From JBOGFI01 sp050743365 (GTDB taxonomy: Bacteria; Actinomycetota; Acidimicrobiia; IMCC26256; JACDBD01), in assembly GCA_050743365.1 (NCBI GenBank), contig JBOGFI010000184.1, positions 1 to 20,202 of the forward strand: DNA of 20,202 nucleotides, written 5' to 3'. Shown in pieces: positions 1 through 7,475 of this stretch. Under the pieces are notes generated by a model. The model did not search any database. It saw only the letters and a program-made list of their open reading frames with translations, and was not told the origin of the DNA. Each line of letters starts with the position of its first letter. The first letter of the stretch is position 1. A program made the position numbers and the translations under genes.

Positions 1-1
1 C

Positions 2-241
2 GTGGTGGTGGTGGGGATGATCACCCCCTGGGACCGAGCGACCGCCCTCGCCCTCGGTGCCGTGGTGGCGGTGCTCGCCCCCATCGGGGATCTGTGCGAG
101 TCGATGCTCAAGCGCGACCTCGGCGTAAAGGACCTCGGCGGGCTGTTGCCCGGCCACGGGGGGATCCTCGACCGCTTCGACGCCATCCTCTTCTGCCTCC
201 CGGCCGTCTACTACCTGGTCGTCCACCTAGGGATCGGATGA
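2..241 (+). CDS. cdsA: Phosphatidate cytidylyltransferase, C-terminal fragment (5' end outside window)
   Basis: CdsA makes CDP-diacylglycerol from CTP and phosphatidic acid in the inner membrane, the entry point to phospholipid synthesis. Only about the last 79 residues are visible and the frame is open to the left edge, so the apparent GTG start is not the real one. The diagnostic family signature is intact: SMLKRDLGVKDLGGLLPGHG followed by GILDRFD, matching the S-x-x-K-R-x4-K-D...H-G-G-x-x-D-R-x-D consensus with its metal/CTP-binding acidic residues. A hydrophobic helix precedes it (residues about 11-28) and another closes the protein (ILFCLPAVYYLVVHLGIG). The stop overlaps the dxr start as ATGA, implying translational coupling. 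Identification is firm; only the missing N-terminus limits it. Confidence 0.94.
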   Translation: MVVVGMITPWDRATALALGAVVAVLAPIGDLCESMLKRDLGVKDLGGLLPGHGGILDRFDAILFCLPAVYYLVVHLGIG

Positions 242-1365
242 GCCGGGCAGACACCGCCCGCAAGGTGATCATCCTCGGGTCGACGGGATCGGTCGGCACC
301 CAGGCCCTCGACGTCATCCGCAACCGGCGCGACCGCTACCGGGTCGTGGCCTTGGCCGCCGGCCGCAACACCGAGCTGCTCGCGCGTCAGCGCGCCGAGT
401 TCGACGTGGCGCCCGAGCTCGCACGCAGCTGCGCCGACGACCCGGCCGCGCTGGCCGAGCTCGCTGCCCACGCCGACGCCGACGTCGTGCTCAACGCGGT
501 GGTCGGGTTCGCCGGCCTGCCGGCGACGCTCGCCGCGCTCGAGGCCGGCAAGCGGCTCGCCCTGGCCAACAAGGAGAGCCTCATCGCCGGCGGGCCGGTC
601 GTGGCCAAGGCGCGGGCCGAGGGTGGCGGCGAGATCGTTCCCGTCGACTCCGAGCACTCGGCGGTGTACCAGGCCCTGCGGACCGGCGCCCGCCACGAGG
701 TCCGGCGGGTGCTCCTCACCGCGAGCGGCGGCCCGTTCCGGGGCCGGACCCGCGCCGAGCTGGCGCGTGTCACCGTGGCCGACGCCCTCGCCCACCCCAC
801 CTGGGAGATGGGGGCGAAGATCACCATCGACTCGTCGACCCTCATGAACAAGGGCCTCGAGGTCATCGAGGCCCACGAGCTGTTCGGCATCGACTTCGAC
901 AACATCGAGGTCGTCGTGCACCCGCAGTCGATCGTCCACGGCATGGTCGAGTACACCGACGGCGCCACCGTCGCCCAGCTCTCGCTGCCCGACATGCGCC
1001 TGCCGATCGGCCTCGCGCTCGGTGCCCCCGAGCGGCTCGACGAGCCCTTCGGCGCGATCGACTGGGCCCGGCTGGGCCCGCTCACCTTCGAGCCCCCCGA
1101 TCTCGACTCGTTCCCCGCGCTGTCGCTCGCCTACGAGGCGGGCCGGGCGGGCGGGGCCGCCCCGGCCACGCTCAACGGCGCCAACGAGGTGGCGGTGGCG
1201 GCCTTCCTCGACCGGCGGATCCCGTGGCTGGGGATCGCCGGCGTCGTCGACGACGTCCTCCAGCACGGTACCGGGAACGTCGATGACACCGCGGACGTTC
1301 TGGAGGCAGACCGGGTCGCCCGCGAGCGCGCCCAGGCCTCGGTGAAGAGACGGAGCGCGGCGTGA
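238..1365 (+). CDS. dxr: 1-deoxy-D-xylulose 5-phosphate reductoisomerase
   Basis: Dxr converts DXP to MEP with NADPH and a divalent metal, the committing step of the MEP isoprenoid pathway. The start is the ATG overlapping the cdsA stop (ATGA); an in-frame upstream extension would run through the cdsA CD-signature region and is rejected. The 375-aa product is close to normal length. Seen motifs: NADPH fold GSTGSVGTQ (residues 14-22), ANKESLIAGG, metal-binding VDSEHSA (Asp137 and Glu139), the substrate loop TASGGPFRG, then HPTWEMGAKITIDSSTLMNK and GLEVIEAHELFG, which carry the His/Trp/Met and Asn/Lys/Glu active-site residues. The C-terminal helical domain contains the usual NGANEVAV segment. 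It shares this strand with ispG, another MEP-pathway gene. No key residue is missing. Confidence 0.98.
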   Translation: MSRADTARKVIILGSTGSVGTQALDVIRNRRDRYRVVALAAGRNTELLARQRAEFDVAPELARSCADDPAALAELAAHADADVVLNAVVGFAGLPATLAALEAGKRLALANKESLIAGGPVVAKARAEGGGEIVPVDSEHSAVYQALRTGARHEVRRVLLTASGGPFRGRTRAELARVTVADALAHPTWEMGAKITIDSSTLMNKGLEVIEAHELFGIDFDNIEVVVHPQSIVHGMVEYTDGATVAQLSLPDMRLPIGLALGAPERLDEPFGAIDWARLGPLTFEPPDLDSFPALSLAYEAGRAGGAAPATLNGANEVAVAAFLDRRIPWLGIAGVVDDVLQHGTGNVDDTADVLEADRVARERAQASVKRRSAA

Positions 1366-1386
1366 CGAGATGAGCAGGAGCAGGGC

Positions 1387-2619
1387 GTGAAGGATCCGCT
1401 GGAGGAAGCCAGCGAGCAGGTGACCCGCCGCGGCGCCGCGGGCGCCGCCCTGCTCCTCCTCTTCGGTCTCGTCCTGCTGGCGGTGCTGCGGCCGTCGACG
1501 ATCGACACGCTGGCGATCGTCCTCGGCATCGTCGTGCTGATCATGGCGCACGAGGCCGGCCACTACGTCGCCGCCAAGCGGGCCGGCATGAAGGTCACCG
1601 AGTTCTTCCTGGGCTTCGGCCCTCGGGTCTGGTCGTTCCGTCACGGCGAGACCGAGTACGGCGTCAAGGCCGTCCCCGCCGGCGGCTACGTGCGCATCGT
1701 CGGCATGAACAACCTGGAGGAGGTCGACCCCGGCGACGAGGGCCGCACCTACCGGCAGGGCACCTTCGGGCAGCGCATGACCGTCGTGCTGGCGGGCGTG
1801 ACCGTGAACATCCTCCTCGCGATCGTGCTGTTCTTCGTCGTGTTGGCGGTCCGGGGCGTGCCCGACGGAGCCAGCACCACAGTCAGGGAGGTCATCCCCG
1901 GCACCCCGGCCGCCGCCGGTGGCCTCGAGCCCGGGGACCGCTTCGTCTCGATCGGCGGGCAGGCGATCGACGACTGGGACGACGTGACCGCGGCGATCGA
2001 GGATCGCGCCGGGGACCGCACGCGGTTCGTGGTCGAGCGCGATGGCGTGCCGCACGTCCTCGAGCTGACGCCCGAACGACGCAGCGAGACCGACGGCACC
2101 GGCTTCGTCGGCATCTCGCCCGAGGACGCCTTCCGGTCGCTCGGGGTCGTCGGCGCGGCGCGCGAGTCGGTCGCCACCATCGGGCGGGGCACCGTTGGCC
2201 TCGGCGAGGGCCTGGTCGATCTCTTCTCTCCCTCAGGGCTGTCGCGCTACTCGGAGAACTTCACCGAGCCGCCGCCCTCGGGTCGGGCGAGCCCCGCGGC
2301 GGAGGAGCGACCCCGCGGCCTCATCGGGATCGTCGACATCGGCGGCGAGCTCGTGGACGGCGACGTGTGGAGGCTGCTCGAGCTCATTGCCGCGCTCAAC
2401 CTGATCGTCGCTCTCTTCAACCTGCTCCCGCTGCTTCCCTTCGATGGAGGGCACGCGGCGGTGGCGCTCTACGAGCAGCTGGCGTCGAAGGTGACGGGCC
2501 GCGAGGTGCGGGTCGACTTCCGGAAGCTGGTGCCCGTGACCGCGCTCGTGCTGGCCGTCTTCCTGACCCTCGGCCTGTCGGTCGCCTTCCTCGACATCCG
2601 CGACATCTTCGCCGGCTGA
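1387..2619 (+). CDS. rseP: M50 site-2 protease, RseP/Rip1-like intramembrane zinc metalloprotease
   Basis: Membrane-embedded protease of the RseP/Rip1 family, which cleaves transmembrane anti-sigma factors and signal-peptide remnants. The GTG start is chosen because AGGAG lies 6 nt upstream, 21 nt after dxr. Zinc motif HEAGH at residues 55-59 sits in an early membrane helix. One PDZ domain follows at about residues 160-230 (VREVIPGTPAAAGGLEPGDRF). The second active-site motif NLLPLLPFDGGH lies at 345-356, with Asp353 as third zinc ligand. Hydrophobic helices are near 19-55, 135-155, 330-350 and 388-405. Length (410 aa) is normal for single-PDZ actinobacterial forms. Its place between dxr and ispG is a common bacterial arrangement. 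The substrate cannot be told from this window. Confidence 0.97.
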   Translation: MKDPLEEASEQVTRRGAAGAALLLLFGLVLLAVLRPSTIDTLAIVLGIVVLIMAHEAGHYVAAKRAGMKVTEFFLGFGPRVWSFRHGETEYGVKAVPAGGYVRIVGMNNLEEVDPGDEGRTYRQGTFGQRMTVVLAGVTVNILLAIVLFFVVLAVRGVPDGASTTVREVIPGTPAAAGGLEPGDRFVSIGGQAIDDWDDVTAAIEDRAGDRTRFVVERDGVPHVLELTPERRSETDGTGFVGISPEDAFRSLGVVGAARESVATIGRGTVGLGEGLVDLFSPSGLSRYSENFTEPPPSGRASPAAEERPRGLIGIVDIGGELVDGDVWRLLELIAALNLIVALFNLLPLLPFDGGHAAVALYEQLASKVTGREVRVDFRKLVPVTALVLAVFLTLGLSVAFLDIRDIFAG

Positions 2620-2640
2620 GGCGCCCCACTCTCGGCGACG

Positions 2641-2653
2641 TAGGCTGCGACGG
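2641..2653 (+). promoter_or_regulatory. Candidate leaderless promoter (-10 box) of ispG
   Basis: TAGGCT at 2641-2646 is followed by exactly 7 nt and then the ispG ATG. No Shine-Dalgarno sequence is present in the 34-nt gap after rseP. In actinobacteria a TANNNT box 6-8 nt before a start codon is the usual mark of a leaderless transcript. No convincing -35 is visible, and a hexamer match alone is weak evidence. The same hexamer at the same distance precedes the micro-ORF at 11395. Confidence 0.4.
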
Positions 2654-3859
2654 ATGCGCGAGCGCCGTACGACCCGCCAGATCCACGTGGGCTCCGTCGC
2701 CGTTGGGGGCGACGCGCCCGTCTCGGTGCAGTCGATGACCACGACCAAGACCGCCGACGTCGAGGGCACCCTCGCCCAGATCTACGCCCTCGCCGGCGCC
2801 GGCGCCGACATCGTGCGCTGCACCTGCAACGAGGAGGAGGCGGCCGAGGGACTGGCGGAGATCGTGCCCCGCTCGCCGGTGCCGCTGGTCGCCGACATCC
2901 ATTTCCAGTACCGCCTCGCGCTGGCCGCGATCGAGGCGGGCGTGCACGGGCTGCGCCTCAACCCGGGAAACATCCGCAAGCCCGACCAGATCAAGACGGT
3001 GGCGGGTGAGGCCAAGGACCGCGGCCTGCCGATCCGCATCGGCGTGAACGCCGGCAGCCTCGACCCCGAGGTCGCCGAGCGCCACGGCGGGGCCACCCCC
3101 GAGGCGCTGGTGGCCTCGGCCGAGCGCGAGCTGGCCTACTTCGCCGAGGTCGGCTTCGACGACGTGAAGATCTCGGTGAAGGCGTCGAGCGTCCCGGTGA
3201 TGATCGACGCCTACCGGCTCCTGTCGGAGACGGTCGACCACCCGCTCCACCTCGGGGTCACCGAGGCGGGGCCGCCGCCGGCGGGGCTGGTGAAGTCGAC
3301 CGCCGGGATCGGCACGCTGCTGGCCGAGGGCATCGGGGACACCATCCGCTTCTCGCTCACCGCCGACCCGGTGGAGGAGGCCCGCGCCGGGCGCCAGCTG
3401 CTGGAGGCGCTGGGCCTGCGCGAGCGGAAGGGACTCGACCTGATCGCGTGCCCGTCGTGCGGGCGGGCCGAGGTCGACGTGATCGGGGTGGCGAAGGACG
3501 CCCAGGCCGCACTGGAGGACCGCAAGATCCCGCTCCAGGTCGCGGTGATGGGCTGCGTCGTGAACGGTCCGGGCGAGGCGCGCGACGCCGACCTCGGCAT
3601 CGCCGCCGGCCGGGGCAAGGGCCACCTGTTCGTCAAGGGCAAGGTCGTGCGGGTGGTGCCCGAGGCCGAGATGGTCGACGCGCTGGTCGAGGAGGCGGAG
3701 CGCATCATGGCCGACGGTGTCGAGGCCCGTCTCGCCGACGCCGACGAGGGCGCCGAGGCCGAGGCGGAGGCGGCGCGGGCGGAGTTGCTCCGGGTCCAGG
3801 GCGCCGACGCCAACCACGCCGCCGAGAAGATCGAGCGCATCCGCGAGGTCGCGGAGTAG
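2654..3859 (+). CDS. ispG: 4-hydroxy-3-methylbut-2-en-1-yl diphosphate synthase (GcpE)
   Basis: IspG reduces MEcPP to HMBPP with a [4Fe-4S] cluster, the penultimate MEP-pathway step. The two-domain short bacterial form is recognisable: TIM-barrel start RQIHVGSVAVGGDAPVSVQS, then HFQYRLALAAIEAGVHGLRL and NPGNIRK, then the C-terminal cluster domain. Cluster ligands are visible as ACPSCGRAEVD (Cys266, Cys269), GCVVNGPGEARDADLG (Cys301) and Glu308. The 401-aa length includes an unusually acidic, alanine-rich tail after about residue 355, beyond the core fold. The ATG is preceded by no ribosome-binding site but by a TAGGCT box 7 nt away. It is the second MEP gene of the cluster and ends in a convergent junction with the minus-strand block. 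Confidence 0.98.
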   Translation: MRERRTTRQIHVGSVAVGGDAPVSVQSMTTTKTADVEGTLAQIYALAGAGADIVRCTCNEEEAAEGLAEIVPRSPVPLVADIHFQYRLALAAIEAGVHGLRLNPGNIRKPDQIKTVAGEAKDRGLPIRIGVNAGSLDPEVAERHGGATPEALVASAERELAYFAEVGFDDVKISVKASSVPVMIDAYRLLSETVDHPLHLGVTEAGPPPAGLVKSTAGIGTLLAEGIGDTIRFSLTADPVEEARAGRQLLEALGLRERKGLDLIACPSCGRAEVDVIGVAKDAQAALEDRKIPLQVAVMGCVVNGPGEARDADLGIAAGRGKGHLFVKGKVVRVVPEAEMVDALVEEAERIMADGVEARLADADEGAEAEAEAARAELLRVQGADANHAAEKIERIREVAE

Positions 3860-3920
3860 GCGGGGGCGGCCAGAGAGGAAGGCCTGCCAGCCCGTTGCCG
3901 CGCTCAAGGTCCTACTCCGC
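3851..3920. terminator. Inverted repeat at the convergent ispG / methyltransferase junction
   Basis: The 10-mer GCGGAGTAGG at 3851-3860 is matched perfectly by CCTACTCCGC at 3911-3920. Each arm contains the last codons and TAG stop of one of two convergent genes, which both end in Ala-Glu-stop. The loop would be 50 nt and there is no T-run, so this is not a classical intrinsic terminator. It could still help terminate both transcripts or be coincidence from two identical gene ends. Confidence 0.35.
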
Positions 3921-4652
3921 AATGACGAGGCGGAAGCCGAGGTCGATCTCGTCGAGGTCCAGGAGGGCGGCGTTGCGCCGGTGCCACGCTCCCGAGCGCA
4001 GGTCGGCCTCGAGCCGGTGCATCGCCCGCGCCGCGGTGCCGTCCTCGAGCAGCGCCAGGCCCGAGATCGACGCCCGCACCTGCGGGTCGAGGTAGGCCTC
4101 GGGACGGCGCCAGAACGCCCCGCCGAACCCGTCGACGCAGTCGTGGGGGATCGGCACCACGTCGACCCGGACGGGGTCCATGAGCGAGCAGGCGGCGTCG
4201 AAGGTGGCCCGCGTGTGCTCCCACGCCGCCATCTCCGGCAGGTAGTCGCGCAGGAGCCAGAAGTTGGCGGCGTAGAAGGCGTCGTCCCAGGTCAGGACGA
4301 CCTGCCGGCGCGAGACGCGGCCGAGCTCGCGCAGGCCCTGCTCCGGCTCGGTCCAGTGCTGGAGCGACAGGAGCGTCATGGCGGCGTCGAAGGCGCCGTC
4401 GGGGAAGGGCAGCGCCTCCGCTACCCCCTGCGCGATCGGGGCTGCGCCTGCCGGGCGCTGCTCGATCATCACGTGGGAGGGGTCGAGGGCGATCACCTCG
4501 CGGTCGGCGAGCTCGTAGGAGCCGGTGCCCGCGCCCACGTTGAGCACGGTGCAGGCGTCGCCCAGCCCGCTGGCGATCCGGGCGGCGATGCGCGGGTCCG
4601 ACCGCCGCTTGTACGCGTAGCCGATTCCGATGCGGTCGTAGACAGGCTTCAC
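3912..4652 (-). CDS. Class I SAM-dependent methyltransferase (Methyltransf_11 type)
   Basis: Small-molecule methyltransferase of unknown substrate. With the start used here, SAM-binding motif I is VLNVGAGTG (residues 36-44), followed by the acidic loop VIALDPS and motif ALPFPDGAFDAAMTLLSLQHW. The C-terminal half carries WDDAFYAANFWLLRDYLPE and no recognised extra domain. I chose the GTG at 4652 because it sits 8 nt after the gatD stop with GAGG 6 nt before it, and the protein then begins KPVYDRIGIGYA, where homologues usually start. A GTG at 4694 would add 14 residues and overlap gatD. It is last in the minus-strand block, and a role in envelope precursor metabolism is only guilt by association with gatD. 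Length is 246 aa. Confidence 0.85.
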   Translation of the reverse strand: MKPVYDRIGIGYAYKRRSDPRIAARIASGLGDACTVLNVGAGTGSYELADREVIALDPSHVMIEQRPAGAAPIAQGVAEALPFPDGAFDAAMTLLSLQHWTEPEQGLRELGRVSRRQVVLTWDDAFYAANFWLLRDYLPEMAAWEHTRATFDAACSLMDPVRVDVVPIPHDCVDGFGGAFWRRPEAYLDPQVRASISGLALLEDGTAARAMHRLEADLRSGAWHRRNAALLDLDEIDLGFRLVIAE

Positions 4653-4660
4653 GGCGCGCC

Positions 4661-5416
4661 TCAGCCCCGCGCCAGCCGCCGGTCGTGCCACCACCTGGTC
4701 GCTCCGGTGGCCGAGCCCGCGGCCAGCCGCTCGGCGCGCAGGTCCTCCTCGAGAGGGGAGTCGAGCGGCGCGAGGTCACCCATGACCCACGAGAGCAGCA
4801 GGTCCGCCAGGGCGGGGTTGCGGGGGAGCACCGGTCCGTGAAGATAGGTCCCCACGAGGCGCTGACCGAGGACCCCGTCGAAGCCGTCGCCGTTGCCGCC
4901 CCCCGCCCGGACCCGGCCGAGGGGACGCTCACCCGGGCCCAGGGTGGTGCGGCCGCCGTGGTTCTCGAACCCGGTGAGGACGGGGAGAGGGTGGTCGGGC
5001 TCGACCACGACCTCTCCGATCAGCCGGTCGGGCCCGGCGCGGGTGACGGCGTCGACCAGCCCGAGCCCCTCGAGGGTCTCGCCGTCGCCAGTCTCGTATC
5101 GGTGCCCGATGAGCTGGAAGCCGGCGCACACCGCGAGCACGGCCGCCCCACCCGCCCGTGCCCGGACGACGCTGGCGGCCGACGCCCGCATGCCGGCCGC
5201 CGCCATCGACTGGGGATCGTCCTCGCCGCCGCCGAAGAGGTACACGTCGAGCGAGTCGGGGATGGGCTCGCTGGCCGCCACCTCCACCAGCTCGGCGTCG
5301 TGGCCGCGCCAGCGCGCCCGCTGCACGAGCACGACGGCGTTGCCCCGGTCGCCGTACGTGCCCAGCAGCTCGGGGTACACGAGGCCCACGCGCAGCGCCG
5401 AATCCGATCGGGTCAT
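4661..5416 (-). CDS. gatD: Lipid II isoglutaminyl synthase, glutamine amidotransferase subunit
   Basis: GatD hydrolyses glutamine and passes ammonia to MurT, which amidates the D-Glu alpha-carboxyl of the lipid II stem peptide to D-isoglutamine. It is a class I (triad) glutaminase of CobB/CobQ-like type: LVYPELLGTYGDRGNAVVLV at the N-terminus, DVYLFGGGEDD, nucleophile Cys97 in AVCAGFQLIGH, FENHGGRT, and His193 in GTYLHGPVLPRNP. Length 251 aa is typical (S. aureus GatD about 243). The ATG overlaps the murT stop by one base (TGATG), so the two subunits are translationally coupled as expected for an obligate heterodimer. In the known complex the third catalytic residue comes from MurT. D-isoGln is important for transpeptidase crosslinking in actinobacteria. 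Confidence 0.96.
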   Translation of the reverse strand: MTRSDSALRVGLVYPELLGTYGDRGNAVVLVQRARWRGHDAELVEVAASEPIPDSLDVYLFGGGEDDPQSMAAAGMRASAASVVRARAGGAAVLAVCAGFQLIGHRYETGDGETLEGLGLVDAVTRAGPDRLIGEVVVEPDHPLPVLTGFENHGGRTTLGPGERPLGRVRAGGGNGDGFDGVLGQRLVGTYLHGPVLPRNPALADLLLSWVMGDLAPLDSPLEEDLRAERLAAGSATGATRWWHDRRLARG

Positions 5417-6642
5417 CAGCCGTACTTCCGGTAGAGGGCCGAGAACTGGGTGTACGACGCGACCACGTCGACCTCGTCGCCCTGGAGCCGGTGCGCGGCC
5501 CGGACCGGGTCGCGCTCGATCACGTGGTCGACGTCCGCGTACCGGAGCCGCACCGCCACGTCGAGGGCGCGTTCGCCCGCGGCCGCCACGGGACGGCCCC
5601 GCAGCAGCTCGTAGGGGACGTCCCAGAGCCACGACGGGTCCTTGCCGTCGGCCACATGCGCGTTCACGGCGATGACGACGCCGCCCGGCCGCCCGGCGAG
5701 ATGGTGCAGCACCTCGGTCCAGCCCGCCGGGTTCTTGGCGAGGAGGATGCGCAGTGGCCGGCCGTCGTCCAGCCGGACGGTCCGGTAGCGGCCGGCGACG
5801 GTGCTGATCCGCGCCGCGGCCGCCGCCGCGTCTCGTGGCGGGACGCCGAAATGGGTGGCGGCCGCGGTGATCGCCAGCGCGGCGTTGGCGAGGTTCCACC
5901 GCCCCGGGAGGGCGAGGTCGAGCGGCACCCGCATCCCGTCCAGCACGAGGGCGCCGGCGTCGAGTCGGTTCGGGGTGGCGGGCTGGGTGAAGCCGCACCG
6001 GGAGCAGTCGAAGCCGTCGTCGGTCCAGCGCAGGAGCGCACTGCAGCCGGGGCAGGTGGCGGCGTCGTTCCGCCAGCCGGCGCCGAGCTCGACCCAGGTC
6101 GTCTTCGCCGGCACCGCTGCCCACACCACGTGCGGGTCGGACGCGTTGGCGACGACCCGCAGGTCGGGATGGGCCTCGGCGACGCGCCGCCAGCTGTCGC
6201 CCACCGCGTGGACCTCGCCGTAGCGGTCGAGCTGGTCGCGGCTGAGGTTGCCGAGCACGAGCAGCTCGGCCCGGAGCGGGTCGACCACGCGGGGCAGCAC
6301 GCGCTCGTCGACCTCGAGCACGGCCACGCCCGGCCCGCCGGCGGCGGCGAGCGTGGGCGCGATCCCGGAGGTGAGGTTGGCGCCGGTGGAGTTGCTGACG
6401 ATCGGGTGTCCGGCCTGCTCGAGCGCGGCGGCGAGGAGCCGGGTCGTCGTGGTCTTGCCGTTGGTGGCCGACACGAGCGCGACCCGCTGCTCGCGCGCCA
6501 GCTCGGCCAGCGCCGCGGGCGCGAGCGCGTTCAGCACCCGCCCGCTGATCGTGGCGCCCGCGCCCCGGCCGGTGACCCGCGACGCCCACCCCGCGAAACG
6601 GCCCGCCCCGACCGCGAGGCGCGTGCGCGGCGAGGTCCTCAT
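5416..6642 (-). CDS. murT: Lipid II isoglutaminyl synthase, Mur ligase-like subunit
   Basis: MurT activates the D-Glu carboxylate of lipid II with ATP for amidation by GatD-derived ammonia. The protein (408 aa) has the Mur-ligase central domain with P-loop SATNGKTTT (residues 58-66), then NSTGANLTSGIA and VLEVDE. A four-cysteine zinc ribbon typical of MurT follows (Cys197, Cys200, Cys213, Cys216), then LPGRWNLANAALAI, and the C-terminal DUF1727 domain with the conserved DPSWLWD (335-341), which supplies an Asp to the GatD active site in studied homologues. The ATG at 6642 overlaps the stop of the upstream methyltransferase (ATGA); longer in-frame readings enter that gene and are rejected. It acts at the cytoplasmic membrane face. 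Confidence 0.97.
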   Translation of the reverse strand: MRTSPRTRLAVGAGRFAGWASRVTGRGAGATISGRVLNALAPAALAELAREQRVALVSATNGKTTTTRLLAAALEQAGHPIVSNSTGANLTSGIAPTLAAAGGPGVAVLEVDERVLPRVVDPLRAELLVLGNLSRDQLDRYGEVHAVGDSWRRVAEAHPDLRVVANASDPHVVWAAVPAKTTWVELGAGWRNDAATCPGCSALLRWTDDGFDCSRCGFTQPATPNRLDAGALVLDGMRVPLDLALPGRWNLANAALAITAAATHFGVPPRDAAAAAARISTVAGRYRTVRLDDGRPLRILLAKNPAGWTEVLHHLAGRPGGVVIAVNAHVADGKDPSWLWDVPYELLRGRPVAAAGERALDVAVRLRYADVDHVIERDPVRAAHRLQGDEVDVVASYTQFSALYRKYG

Positions 6643-7406
6643 TCCCGCTCGCACCAGTAGGCGTCCACGCGGTAGGGGATGCGGAGCTCGGCCCTGCCAC
6701 GCGTGTCGGGGTGGGTGGCGAGGAGCTCGCGCAGCTCGCCGAGCACCGCGGCGCGGCGGTCGGGCGGCAGCACCGCCACGTGGCTCACCGAGCCGATCCG
6801 GTCGAGCACGCCCTCGGGCGCGATCGCCTGCTCGTGCCGGAACGTGGCTGCGTGCACTGGCCCGAACCCGGAGCGCTCGCCCAGCGCCGACTCGCGCCAG
6901 TGCTCGTGGTCGCGCCACGGGGCCCGTTTCTCCACCCGGTCCATGATCGACCAGACCTCGTCGACCCAGTCGGTCGACCGGTCGCGCGCGTTCCAGATCA
7001 GCCCGAGCCGGCCGCGGGGCCGGATCACCCGGGCGAGCTCGGCGAAGGCGGCGTCGGCGTCGAACCAGTGGAACGCCTGCGCGACGGTGACCGCTTCGAG
7101 CGACGCGGCGACGAAGGGGAGCGCCTCCGCGCCGCCGGCGACGACGTCGACGCCGGGCACGGCCCGGGCGAGCACGCCGCGCATGCCTTCCACCGGCTCG
7201 ACCGCCACGAGCCGGGCACCGGTCGGTACGAGCAGCCGGGTGAGCTTGCCCGTCCCCGCAGCGAGGTCGACGGTGGTGGTGCCGGCGCCGATGCGCAGGT
7301 GCTCGACGAGCCAGGCGACCGCGTCACGCGGGTACGACGGCCGGGCCCGCTCGTAGTTCTGGGCCTCGCTCCCGAACCCACCCTGGGCAACCTCGTGCAC
7401 GGCCAT
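6639..7406 (-). CDS. Class I SAM-dependent methyltransferase
   Basis: A 255-aa methyltransferase starting FGSEAQNYERARPSYP, a hallmark of a common bacterial/fungal family of small methyltransferases. Motif I is TTVDLAAGTGKLT (about residues 44-56), motif II VAVEPVEGM, then GGAEALPF and VAQAFHWFDADAAFAELARV, followed by RPRGRLGLIWNARD. The substrate is unknown. The ATG at 7406 is preferred: GGAAG lies about 9 nt upstream, whereas the ATG at 7415 has that box too close. Its stop overlaps the murT ATG (ATGA), so it is co-translated with the lipid II amidation pair. A 69-nt gap with a hairpin separates it from cysH upstream. A cell-wall role is inference from position only. Confidence 0.88.
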   Translation of the reverse strand: MAVHEVAQGGFGSEAQNYERARPSYPRDAVAWLVEHLRIGAGTTTVDLAAGTGKLTRLLVPTGARLVAVEPVEGMRGVLARAVPGVDVVAGGAEALPFVAASLEAVTVAQAFHWFDADAAFAELARVIRPRGRLGLIWNARDRSTDWVDEVWSIMDRVEKRAPWRDHEHWRESALGERSGFGPVHAATFRHEQAIAPEGVLDRIGSVSHVAVLPPDRRAAVLGELRELLATHPDTRGRAELRIPYRVDAYWCERE

Positions 7407-7446
7407 ACCCGCCATCTTCCCACTGCCGGCTTGCGATGCGTGCGCT

Positions 7447-7465
7447 GACGGCCACACCGGCCGTC
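7447..7465 (-). terminator. Perfect hairpin between cysH and the methyltransferase-murT-gatD genes
   Basis: GACGGCC (7447-7453) and GGCCGTC (7459-7465) form a perfect 7-bp G+C-rich stem with a 5-nt loop. It lies just downstream of the cysH stop in the direction of transcription and upstream of the next start at 7406. No T-run follows, so it may attenuate or stabilise the RNA rather than fully terminate. It is the only substantial gap in the minus-strand block and may divide the sulfur genes from the envelope genes. Confidence 0.35.
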
Positions 7466-7475
7466 TATGAACGCA

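Noticed and set aside
211..2055. Long minus-strand open frame (over 600 codons) opposite dxr and rseP
   Set aside because: It lies antisense to two genes with complete motif sets, has an unnatural Asp/Gly/Arg/His-rich composition and matches no family. High G+C suppresses stop codons.
2417..3922. Minus-strand frame of about 500 codons opposite ispG
   Set aside because: Mirror-frame artefact of ispG coding bias; low-complexity product and no ribosome-binding site.
5158..6660. Plus-strand frame of 500 codons opposite murT and gatD
   Set aside because: Antisense to two well-identified genes; composition is Arg/Pro/Gly-rich with no domain.
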